A stretch of 8,450 nt of DNA from CAYLJV01 sp964554215 (GTDB taxonomy: Archaea > Hadarchaeota > Hadarchaeia > Hadarchaeales > JAGGTB01): positions 1-8,450 of the forward strand of contig CAZKND010000053.1 of assembly GCA_964554215.1 (NCBI GenBank), written 5' to 3'. Below, one piece after another: positions 1 through 6,066 of this stretch (positions are counted from its first letter, which is position 1; each line of letters begins with the position of its first letter). Under the pieces are notes generated by a model that was not told the DNA's origin, searched no databases, and was given only the letters and a program-made list of their open reading frames with translations. The translations under genes were made by a program, and so were the position numbers.

Positions 1-295
1 AGCTTCAGTACGAGAGGAACGAGCTGCCGGCGCCTCTAGTGTACCGGTTGTCCGAGAGGGCATAGCCGGGTAGCCACGCGCCAGTCAATAAGGCCTGAAA
101 GCATCTAAGGCTGAAGTGACGCCCGAAAATAGGCACCCGCTCCTGGTATTATACCAAACCCGGGGCTGGTGACAGTCACGGTGCGCCAGGACAAAGACAG
201 GGGCAAGAAGACCCCGTAGATGGACCGGGGGTGTAAGCGCGAAGCTTCGGCGACGCGTTCAGCCCACCGACCCCAATAGTCTGAGGTGTCATGTC
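1..295 (+). rRNA. 23S ribosomal RNA, 3' end (partial)
   Basis: This is the last part of the large-subunit rRNA. The sarcin-ricin loop sequence AGTACGAGAGGAAC lies at 7-20, and the conserved block GTGTACCGGTTGTCCGAGAG follows at about 40-59. Downstream are the GCATCTAAG segment (about 102-110), a stem closed by GGGG (200-203) and CCCC (212-215), and the terminal stem around GTGTAAGCGCG...CGCGTTCAGC at about 231-263. The 5' portion lies before the window. The mature 3' end is estimated at about 290-296, by comparison with the end of bacterial and archaeal 23S, where the last bases pair with the 5' end of the molecule. The exact end cannot be fixed because the partner strand is outside the window. 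The segment is much richer in G+C than the genes that follow. Confidence 0.95.
137..199 (+). other. Enlarged helix-98 region within 23S rRNA
   Basis: Between the conserved GGCACC block (132-137) and the next stem (200-215) lie about 60 bases. From memory of haloarchaeal 23S, only about a dozen bases stand here. The insert can fold: TCCTGG at 141-146 pairs perfectly with CCAGGA at 186-191. Two alternative inner hairpins are visible: TGGTA/TACCA (144-148 with 152-156) and GTG/CAC (169-171 with 177-179), the latter inside an inverted repeat GTGAC-A-GTCAC. By position this is helix 98, the site of eukaryotic expansion segment ES39. The helix assignment rests on recalled alignments, not a computed one. 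Confidence 0.6.
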
Positions 296-352
296 CGAAA
301 ACTTCTAAGTCTGGGCGATTTTAGAGCAGATTTGTGTACGGCAATTTAGTCC

Positions 353-362
353 TTCTTTTTTT
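353..362 (+). terminator. T-rich tract, probable rRNA transcription terminator
   Basis: The + strand reads TTCTTTTTTT about 60 bases after the estimated end of 23S. Archaeal RNA polymerase terminates at runs of T without needing a hairpin. No 5S rRNA or tRNA lies between 23S and this tract, so it plausibly ends the rRNA transcript. The next gene lies on the other strand and converges on it. Confidence 0.5.
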
Positions 363-370
363 CATCGATT

Positions 371-407
371 AGTAGAGACAAGTAGAGATAGAAATAGAAG
401 TAGAGAT
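371..407. repeat. Short purine-rich direct repeats (GTAGAGA)
   Basis: GTAGAGA occurs at 372-378, 382-388 and 400-406. The last two are part of the 10-base repeat AAGTAGAGAT (380-389 and 398-407), with a related AGAAATAGA spacer. The block lies in the convergent intergenic space between the rRNA terminator and the 3' end of the HerA-like gene. On the - strand it is a C/T-rich tract directly after that gene, which could help termination. No function is evident beyond that. Confidence 0.5.
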
Positions 408-422
408 TTCAATTTTTAGTTA

Positions 423-2447
423 TTATAGAACTCTTCTTCGGAACATTCTTCCTGCATATTTGTCGCGGTTTCCGAAGACTCCATCTATTGCGATGAGTCT
501 ACTTTGACCGTTTTTTACAAGTTTGCCTACCCAGTATGGGTAATAGTATAGCTTCTCTTCAATGACTTCAATATCTCCGAATGAGTCAAGTATTTCTAGA
601 GCTTTCTTACTCTCTATAACCTTCTCTTTTTTCTGTTCTTCTCTAATCGTTTTAGGTTGAGGATCAGGGATGGATTCTGCAGCCAAAAAGGGTTTTTTAG
701 AAAGTTTAATTGGGATATCCACATTTTCCTGTAAATCAATAATGACTTTATCCTCTTTTTCAGTGCATTTAACCAAGTTTTGCTCCTCTAGTCTGGAAAC
801 GGAAGACTTAATTTTGGATTTACCATCAAAGAAATTTTCCAAATCCTCAAAAGAGGTGGGATGTTTTTCTAATATTCTAAATAGCGATTTTTTCTCAAAA
901 GAACTCAGTCGAGGAATCGATCTTACTCCTCTTGTACCCGTTCGGAAGGGGACGGTTAGGATATCTTCCATGTCCTCCTCTTCGTCCGCTTTTATATCTA
1001 CATCATTGGTAGTATCCTCTTCATCTTCTTCCTCTTCGCCAGGTTCATCGTCGGGCTCGATTTCTATACTTTCGAACTTTTCCTCGATGTCCTCAACGGT
1101 TTGGTCAGGTTCCGAAGAATTCTTTTCATCTGAAGATTCAACGACCCGTTCCCTACCTTCATGCTGGCTAAGTCTGGGTCTTATCGAAGCGAAAAAAGCT
1201 TGATTAATCTCTTTGTCAGCAACTATAGCTGTTCCTTCTGGTAATTTTTTCAATGACTCTGAGTTTTTCAGGTTGTCAGGTAAAGATGTTGGCATTCTCT
1301 TCCAGACCTCTTTAATGTCCTTTTCAAAGGAGAGTTGGTGTGATAATAGGATATCTAGTTGTGAAATAATTTTGGAGTCCAGGGCACTAGGTTGCTGCGT
1401 AGATAGAACTGCAGAAAGTCCTGGTCTCCGGCCCTCTTTAACGTATTCCACAAGTGGATTTGTAGCTGCTGTTTTTCCGGTTGAAGGTGCGAAACTATGA
1501 GCTTCATCTATCATTAGCCAAGTTGGGGGTATCGATTGATTTTCGTCTCTTTCCTCACCTTTTAGATCCTGAACGGCCTCTTTCCTTGCAGTTTTCTTTC
1601 TTGCTGCCAGTATTTTCCTAGCTAATATACCAAGCACAAGAGATCCAATATTTTCAGGAAGGAAGCTGATATCAAAAACGTTTATAGTACCTTTCCTTAT
1701 TATATCAGATAATTTTTTCTCCTTACCAAATATCCCCCATTCTTTTGCAGTACTAAGTCTAGAGGTGAGGGCTCTTCTAGTGCTTGCTTTGAATCCTTTC
1801 TTTTTCGATAATAGTTCTTTATCGTGATTTATACAATCAAGCAGGTCCTCGATCGAAAAATTATCGTTTGAATCGACGTCTCGACTGCCTCTTTCTCCCT
1901 TATCGCCTAATTGACGTGTATATCCAGTTTTTACCTTTTCTATAGCTCTCTCTAGAAGTAGCCCTTGCGGACTGTATCGGTCGATTCCAAAGGTAAGGCA
2001 CCAATCGTCAGCTGTAAGGCTGCTTGGCCTAAATGAAAAGGAGTCCTCGAAAGTTTCATTTGGTACATTTGAAGCATAACCTGAAGGTATTAAAACTTCT
2101 ACATTTTCCATCCCTTCTGGTTCCAAGTTAGTTTTCTTCAAAAGTTCAAGCTCTTCCTCTTCTTTATTTGGGTATTTCATGCTCCAGAATATACCTATAG
2201 GATCAACTATGACAGCACCTATATCTGAATTATTTCTTGAAATTTCTTCCGCTAAGACGCCCAGAGTGTAAGACTTTCCTGAACCTCTTGCTCCACAGAC
2301 AAAGATGACATGAGGGTTTGAACTATCTAATTTTACAGGGTTATCTTCTCTATTTTTTGCTTTTCCAATAGATAGCAACCAGTCATCTTCTAGTGGGGTA
2401 CCAGATTTATTCCCGAGAACCAAATCTTTATCTCCGTTATTATTCAA
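423..2447 (-). CDS. HerA/FtsK-class P-loop ATPase with acidic linker and winged-helix region
   Basis: A 674-residue ATPase of the HerA/FtsK class, which act as DNA-translocating hexameric motors. Walker A is GARGSGKS (52-59), Walker B is WLMIDEAH (310-317), an arginine-finger-like EGRRPG follows (339-343), and STQQPSALD (349-357) is the typical sensor region. Walker A sits about 50 residues from the start, so the N-terminal HAS barrel of canonical HerA is missing. After the ATPase core come a very acidic linker (about 435-495), a winged-helix-like segment (about 512-572) and a C-terminal module with YYPYW (635-639) and IDGVFG (654-659) whose role I do not know. The start is TTG: an in-frame TAA lies two codons upstream, GAGAGGT is 6 bases before it, and the first internal ATG (codon 90) is beyond Walker A. 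It overlaps the kinase gene upstream by 8 bases. No NurA, Mre11 or Rad50 gene is near. The ATPase class is sure; the biological role is not. Confidence 0.9.
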   Translation of the reverse strand: MNNNGDKDLVLGNKSGTPLEDDWLLSIGKAKNREDNPVKLDSSNPHVIFVCGARGSGKSYTLGVLAEEISRNNSDIGAVIVDPIGIFWSMKYPNKEEEELELLKKTNLEPEGMENVEVLIPSGYASNVPNETFEDSFSFRPSSLTADDWCLTFGIDRYSPQGLLLERAIEKVKTGYTRQLGDKGERGSRDVDSNDNFSIEDLLDCINHDKELLSKKKGFKASTRRALTSRLSTAKEWGIFGKEKKLSDIIRKGTINVFDISFLPENIGSLVLGILARKILAARKKTARKEAVQDLKGEERDENQSIPPTWLMIDEAHSFAPSTGKTAATNPLVEYVKEGRRPGLSAVLSTQQPSALDSKIISQLDILLSHQLSFEKDIKEVWKRMPTSLPDNLKNSESLKKLPEGTAIVADKEINQAFFASIRPRLSQHEGRERVVESSDEKNSSEPDQTVEDIEEKFESIEIEPDDEPGEEEEDEEDTTNDVDIKADEEEDMEDILTVPFRTGTRGVRSIPRLSSFEKKSLFRILEKHPTSFEDLENFFDGKSKIKSSVSRLEEQNLVKCTEKEDKVIIDLQENVDIPIKLSKKPFLAAESIPDPQPKTIREEQKKEKVIESKKALEILDSFGDIEVIEEKLYYYPYWVGKLVKNGQSRLIAIDGVFGNRDKYAGRMFRRRVL

Positions 2448-3423
2448 TGTTTAACCTCTCTCCGCCTATCTCGGTGATAAATGAACTATGGGCTTTATTA
2501 TTTATGGAACTCTTTATTTCTTTTTCATTCCCTTGATTTATCGCAATCATACATCCTCCGCCTCCAGATCCAGTGATTTTTGCCCCTATTGCCCCGGCAT
2601 TTTTTGCTTTTTTGATCATTTTTTCGAGCCTAGCTGTGCTTATCCCTAGACCCCTCAGAAGGTTTTGGTTTACATTCATTAGAGTTCCCACCTTAGCTAT
2701 ATCTGCTTCCTTGAAAGCTTCGATTCCCTCTCTTGCATTTCTTCCGATGCCCTCGATAATAGGAACGTAAATATTTGGCTGATTCCGTCTTCTTCTTTCG
2801 ACTTTTTTTATTAACTCTCCAGTTTGAGATTGATTTCCAGTATACCCGATGATAATTTTTAATTGGGGAAAATTATCGAGAGGCATTATCTCATTCTGTT
2901 TAATTGATAAGCAGCCACCAATTGTAGCTGCGCTCACCCCGGCCCTACTGGCAGAGCCTTGAATTTCTTTTTCTGTTTGATACGCGAGTTTTATTATTTC
3001 CTCTCTGTCCAATTCTTTGTCAAGTAAACTGGCAACTCCGGCAACTGTTGCAGTGGTAACGGCTGAAGAACTTCCTAATCCTGAGCTGGGAGGGATATCA
3101 GAACTTATAGAAATGTTTAATCCATTTCCTTTTCCTATATAGTTGAATGTTTTCTCTGCTGCAGAACAGACATATTTAAGTGGACGTTTATCTCCTTTCT
3201 TTTTGGAAATTTTCCATTGAGTGTTGTTTTTAGTTACAGTTCCTTTTACTTTTCCTAGATTTTCTGACTTTGCTATGAATTTAGAATCATCTGTTTTCTT
3301 GAAATTTGATTTAACTAGCAAATCCGTTGATGCTATAAGAGCCGGTTGGTTGTATACTACTCCATGTTCTCCAAATAAAAAAAATTGACCTGGAGAAGTT
3401 ACGGTTTTCATCTTTTCATTCAT
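2440..3423 (-). CDS. Mevalonate kinase homologue (GHMP kinase) lacking expected catalytic residues
   Basis: A 327-residue GHMP kinase whose overall sequence fits mevalonate kinase, the cytosolic enzyme that phosphorylates mevalonate for archaeal isoprenoid lipids. Motif 1 is SPGQFFLFGEHGVVY (10-24), the ATP-binding motif 2 is PPSSGLGSSSA (111-121), and motif 3 is KITGSGGGGCMIAI (282-295). The Mg-binding Ser region and the Glu of YQTEKEIQG (E151) are present. Two residues expected of active mevalonate kinases are changed: the motif-1 Lys (APGK, Lys13 in human) is Gln13, and the catalytic Asp (Asp204 in human, Asp in archaeal SPTDT/SRADT) is Gly162 in ASRAGVSAATIGG. The ORF is intact and of usual length. 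The ATG at 3423 has GGAG 8 bases upstream, favouring it over the ATG four codons in. It is the first gene of a coupled pair with the HerA-like ATPase. It may be a true but divergent mevalonate kinase, or a GHMP kinase with another substrate. Confidence 0.85.
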   Translation of the reverse strand: MNEKMKTVTSPGQFFLFGEHGVVYNQPALIASTDLLVKSNFKKTDDSKFIAKSENLGKVKGTVTKNNTQWKISKKKGDKRPLKYVCSAAEKTFNYIGKGNGLNISISSDIPPSSGLGSSSAVTTATVAGVASLLDKELDREEIIKLAYQTEKEIQGSASRAGVSAATIGGCLSIKQNEIMPLDNFPQLKIIIGYTGNQSQTGELIKKVERRRRNQPNIYVPIIEGIGRNAREGIEAFKEADIAKVGTLMNVNQNLLRGLGISTARLEKMIKKAKNAGAIGAKITGSGGGGCMIAINQGNEKEIKSSINNKAHSSFITEIGGERLNIE

Positions 3424-3470
3424 TAATTCTTCTCCAATCTAGTACATTACTATTGGGTAAGGCACTGAAT

Positions 3471-3761
3471 TTATACCATAAAGTCTTCTTCTTCGTTATC
3501 GTCCACGCCACCCATATACTCATCATCGTAGTTCATCATATCTGTGGCAGGTTCTTCCAGGTCGTTTGGGTTCATCTCACATTTTTTGCAAAGAGTGGCC
3601 CCCTCTCTAATCCTTTCAGCGCTTATTTGCTTCGAGCAAGATTCACACAAATGCATTTTAGTAGCTTCGCAACTGGAACAAACAGAAATATTTTTATCAA
3701 TTTGATCGTCGTCTAGTGCGTTGTCGCATCCGGGGACTGCACAAACTACATCTTCAACCAT
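3471..3761 (-). CDS. Small double zinc-ribbon protein with acidic tail
   Basis: A 96-residue protein with eight cysteines in two similar units: C7-x4-C12 with C28-x2-C31, and C39-x2-C42 with C58-x2-C61. Each unit has 15 residues between its two Cys pairs, which suggests an internal duplication giving two four-Cys zinc sites. The second unit (LCESC...ATLCKKC) resembles the zinc finger of the DksA/TraR family, but the DksA coiled coil is absent. The C-terminal third is acidic (DDEYMGG, DNEEED) and probably unstructured. The ATG start at 3761 has GAGAGGGT 5 bases upstream. It is separated from the next upstream gene by about 130 bases, so it may have its own promoter. A nucleic-acid-binding or transcription-associated adaptor is plausible; no specific function is assigned. 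Confidence 0.8.
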   Translation of the reverse strand: MVEDVVCAVPGCDNALDDDQIDKNISVCSSCEATKMHLCESCSKQISAERIREGATLCKKCEMNPNDLEEPATDMMNYDDEYMGGVDDNEEEDFMV

Positions 3762-3766
3762 TTTTT

Positions 3767-3800
3767 ACCCTCTCTTTCATGCTGAAAATTTTTTTAAATT
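3767..3800 (-). promoter_or_regulatory. Ribosome binding site and candidate TATA box of the zinc-ribbon gene
   Basis: On the - strand GAGAGGGT (3767-3774) stands 5 bases before the ATG, a good match to the archaeal anti-Shine-Dalgarno. An A/T-rich AATTTAAAAA element (about 3791-3800) lies 30-40 bases upstream of the ATG and could be a TATA box giving a short leader. A second candidate, CATTTAAATA, lies farther up at about 3838-3847. The TATA assignments are tentative in such AT-rich sequence. Confidence 0.45.
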
Positions 3801-3895
3801 CTACCTATTTATTGGTTTCCTTTTTCAACCTTAATCGTATTTAAATGCTATCTAAGTTTTTAATGGGTTTTAGGGTTAGAACGGAAATTAGTTCT

Positions 3896-4198
3896 TCATT
3901 CTTTTTCTTTTAGAATCTCTAGAATCTCTTTTAGGTATTTCTTCATCTCTTTAGTTTCTGTTCTTAGTTCATTCATCGATCTTATCAACGCTTTTGTTTC
4001 ACGTCCACCCTTAGATCCTCCTTGCATACTTGCCATCCGATTCATCAAAGAGGCTTGACCCATTCCTCTTGGGCCGGGAGGACTTTGTCCTTCGCCGCCT
4101 TTATTTCCGTACATTTCCTTTACTTTTTCTTTCATTTCCTTCATCTTTTCTTCTCGAGATTTGGTCTCTTCCGAAGATTCTTTTTCTTCTTCTGACAT
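3896..4198 (-). CDS. Hypothetical charged helical protein
   Basis: A 100-residue protein that I do not recognise. It has three parts: a Glu/Lys-rich N-terminal helix (about 1-33) with heptad-like spacing (MKEMKEKVKEM), a flexible Gly/Pro/Met-rich middle (about 34-65, with GKSPPG-like GQSPPGPRGMGQ), and a C-terminal amphipathic helix (about 66-100) rich in Leu, Ile and Lys (MKKYLKEILEILKEKE) that looks fit for a coiled coil. There is no signal peptide, membrane segment or Cys motif. Its codon use fits its neighbours and the reading frame is open throughout, so it is probably a real gene. It lies 79 bases after the exoribonuclease gene on the same strand and may be co-transcribed with it. The ATG at 4198 has only a weak GTGGT upstream; a CATTTAAG element about 35 bases up may be a TATA box. 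Confidence 0.65.
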   Translation of the reverse strand: MSEEEKESSEETKSREEKMKEMKEKVKEMYGNKGGEGQSPPGPRGMGQASLMNRMASMQGGSKGGRETKALIRSMNELRTETKEMKKYLKEILEILKEKE

Positions 4199-4277
4199 AA
4201 TACCACAAAATAAGAAAGAGGCCTGACTTAAATGGTTTTTTTATTTTACGTTGCAATTATAAGTTAGGAATAGGGAT

Positions 4278-5249
4278 TTAACGAAGATAGATATACTGAT
4301 TTAGTTCTGGAGCAAAAACTCCGTTTTCTTCGGATTCTGAATGTTTTTTGAAAGTTTCGATTACTTTGCTGACTTTTGAGTCCAAATATTCTATTTCATG
4401 CAGTATTATTGCTTCTTTTATCCTGGGTTCTACGGCAGATCCCCACTCTTTTTGACCGTGGTGGCTTAGGATTAGGTGTCTGACCTTTCTGGCTAGATCC
4501 TCGGGGAAATCTTCTATTTCTTCCATGGCCCCAGTTATCATCTGATCCCCAATCGGAATGTGGCCTAATAGACGACCATCATCAGTGAAGTCTATACCGG
4601 TTTCGTATTCATATTCTTGGATTTTACCAATGTCGTGAAGGAATACGCCAGTCAGCAATAATTCTCTATCTATGACATCGTATTGGCTGCAAAATGTTTC
4701 AGCAAGTTCCGTGGTTTCATGAATATGTTCGATATATCCACCTATCTTGTTATGGTGATAACTTTTAGCAGCAGGCAGTTTCTTTAGTTCTGGAGCTATC
4801 TCTTTGTCGCCGTAGAATTTCATACATAACTTTTTGAGATACTTGTTATCCATATTTCTGATTTTCTTACTTATTTCACTGAATAGATGTTCAGGGTTGT
4901 TTTCTATTGTTTTAATAAAATCTTCAGAATCATATTTTCCTGGGACAGCTTCCTTGATGTAATGGCCGCTTCCCGGGTCTAAAGCAATTTCGGACTGTCC
5001 TTGGTAATCTCCCACTTTACCTTTCACTTTTACTATATCGCCGACGGAAAATTTATCATGTAACTTTTGAGCTTCCCCATCTCCCTTTCCCCAATATTTT
5101 GCATTGATCTCTCCGGTTTTATTTCCCAATTTCAGTGTGAAGAACTCTCCATTTTGATAAGTTTGAACTCCTTGTTTATCTTTTACAGCTAGAACGGTTT
5201 CGATTTTTTCCCCATCTTCCACTTCGTTCAAGTTGATCAGATCACTCAT
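4278..5249 (-). CDS. YhaM-type 3'-5' exoribonuclease (OB-fold plus HD domain)
   Basis: A 323-residue protein with the architecture of Bacillus YhaM/CBF1: an N-terminal OB-fold for nucleic-acid binding (about 10-95) and a C-terminal HD metal-dependent phosphohydrolase domain. Numbering from the ATG, the HD motifs are YHHNKIGGYIEHIHE (164-178), LHDIGK with the paired His-Asp (H205, D206), GHIPIG (229-234), LSHHGQKEWGS (261-271) and LHEIEYLDSK (283-292). The last two closely follow the YhaM pattern, which favours the exoribonuclease over other HD proteins. The likely role is 3'-5' trimming of RNA, possibly also single-stranded DNA, in the cytoplasm. The start at 5249 (ATG) is preferred because GTGAT lies 4 bases upstream; an in-frame GTG three codons earlier (5258) would give 326 residues. 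It is transcribed divergently from endonuclease III. Confidence 0.88.
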   Translation of the reverse strand: MSDLINLNEVEDGEKIETVLAVKDKQGVQTYQNGEFFTLKLGNKTGEINAKYWGKGDGEAQKLHDKFSVGDIVKVKGKVGDYQGQSEIALDPGSGHYIKEAVPGKYDSEDFIKTIENNPEHLFSEISKKIRNMDNKYLKKLCMKFYGDKEIAPELKKLPAAKSYHHNKIGGYIEHIHETTELAETFCSQYDVIDRELLLTGVFLHDIGKIQEYEYETGIDFTDDGRLLGHIPIGDQMITGAMEEIEDFPEDLARKVRHLILSHHGQKEWGSAVEPRIKEAIILHEIEYLDSKVSKVIETFKKHSESEENGVFAPELNQYIYLR

Positions 5250-5400
5250 CCTAATCACTCAAATAGATAATGTGATTAATACCTTTTTTAGCTGCCCCCT
5301 AGCTAATCAATAGTCTTTTCTAACTGAATAGACGTATTAATGGAACGGATGCTACCGAAAAGATTAGAGAATATAACTTGAACAATCTAGATGATTGAAA
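5250..5400. promoter_or_regulatory. Divergent promoter region between the exoribonuclease and endonuclease III
   Basis: For endonuclease III, ATATAA at 5371-5376 is centred about 27 bases before the ATG at 5401. That is the spacing expected if transcription starts at or just before the start codon, giving a leaderless mRNA. A purine-rich GAAAAGATTAGAG (about 5357-5369) precedes it where the BRE would sit. For the exoribonuclease on the - strand, GTATTAAT (5275-5282) after an A-run is a candidate TATA box, about 29 bases from its ATG. Confidence 0.5.
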
Positions 5401-6042
5401 ATGGATGATGATCATATAGAGAAAGTCCTAGAGATTCTGAAAGAAAAATATTCAAAAACTAACGGTACGAGTCTTAATTATGAAAATCCCGTCCAGTTAT
5501 TAATAGCTACGATCTTATCAGCTCAAACAACAGATCAGAGAGTCAACGAAATTGTTTCCGAACTCTTCCAAAAATACAAAACTGCTGAAGATTTCGTCCA
5601 AATTGATAGAGAAGAATTGGAAAATCTAATTTATTCCTCCGGTTATTATCGGAACAAAGCTAAATGGATAAAGGAAAGTTGTAAAATTTTGGTTGACGAA
5701 TACTCTTCGGAAATGCCTAAAAACATTGAAGAGTTGACAGAACTTCCCGGAGTCGGTCGAAAAACCGCAAATATCGTATTGTCAGAATATTTCGGAAAGA
5801 ATCAAGGAATTCCAGTAGACACCCACGTGAAAAGACTATCTAAAAGGATTGGTCTGACAGACCATGAAAATAGAGATAAAATAGAGAAAGACTTGATGGA
5901 GAAGTTAGAGAAAGATAGATGGTACGAGTTATCGAATCTACTTATTAAGCATGGCAGAGAGATTTGCCAATCTCAAAATCCAAAGTGTGAAGAGTGTGAA
6001 ATAAGTCAATTTTGCTCTTCATATCCCATCAAAAAGGATTAG
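5401..6042 (+). CDS. nth: Endonuclease III (DNA glycosylase/AP lyase, [4Fe-4S])
   Basis: A 213-residue base-excision repair enzyme that removes oxidised pyrimidines and cleaves abasic DNA. The full family pattern is present (numbering from the ATG): LSAQTTDQRVN (39-49), the helix-hairpin-helix LPGVGRKTAN (115-124) with catalytic Lys121, and PVDTHVKRLSKR (138-149) with catalytic Asp140. The C-terminal cluster ligands are C189-x6-C196-x2-C199-x5-C205, the exact spacing of the Nth [4Fe-4S] site. Length is normal. The ATG at 5401 fits a TATA box placed for a leaderless transcript; an in-frame TTG two codons earlier (5395) is possible but has no better signal. It is the only + strand protein gene here. 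It ends 24 bases from the convergent YjbQ gene, with no clear terminator between them. Confidence 0.96.
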   Translation: MDDDHIEKVLEILKEKYSKTNGTSLNYENPVQLLIATILSAQTTDQRVNEIVSELFQKYKTAEDFVQIDREELENLIYSSGYYRNKAKWIKESCKILVDEYSSEMPKNIEELTELPGVGRKTANIVLSEYFGKNQGIPVDTHVKRLSKRIGLTDHENRDKIEKDLMEKLEKDRWYELSNLLIKHGREICQSQNPKCEECEISQFCSSYPIKKD

Positions 6043-6066
6043 GAAGAATATATTTCGGATTCTAGC

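Noticed and set aside
1005..1085. Possible low-complexity repeat in the ATPase gene
   Set aside because: The repeated CTTC/TTC triplets simply encode the Glu/Asp-rich linker; there is no regular repeat unit.
670..1203. Long + strand open frame opposite the ATPase gene
   Set aside because: It is antisense to the acidic-linker and C-terminal coding region. Its Ser-rich translation is what Glu/Asp-rich codons give on the other strand; it has no motif and no ribosome binding site.
1213..1500. Second + strand open frame opposite the ATPase gene
   Set aside because: Antisense to the Walker B and sensor region of a clearly real gene; no recognisable domain.
3424..3470. Possible short gene or RNA between the kinase and zinc-ribbon genes
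   Set aside because: Only 47 bases; it holds the kinase ribosome binding site and no other structure I can support.
3453..3716. + strand open frame over the zinc-ribbon gene
   Set aside because: Antisense to a gene with eight patterned cysteines and a good ribosome binding site; the hydrophobic translation is a by-product.
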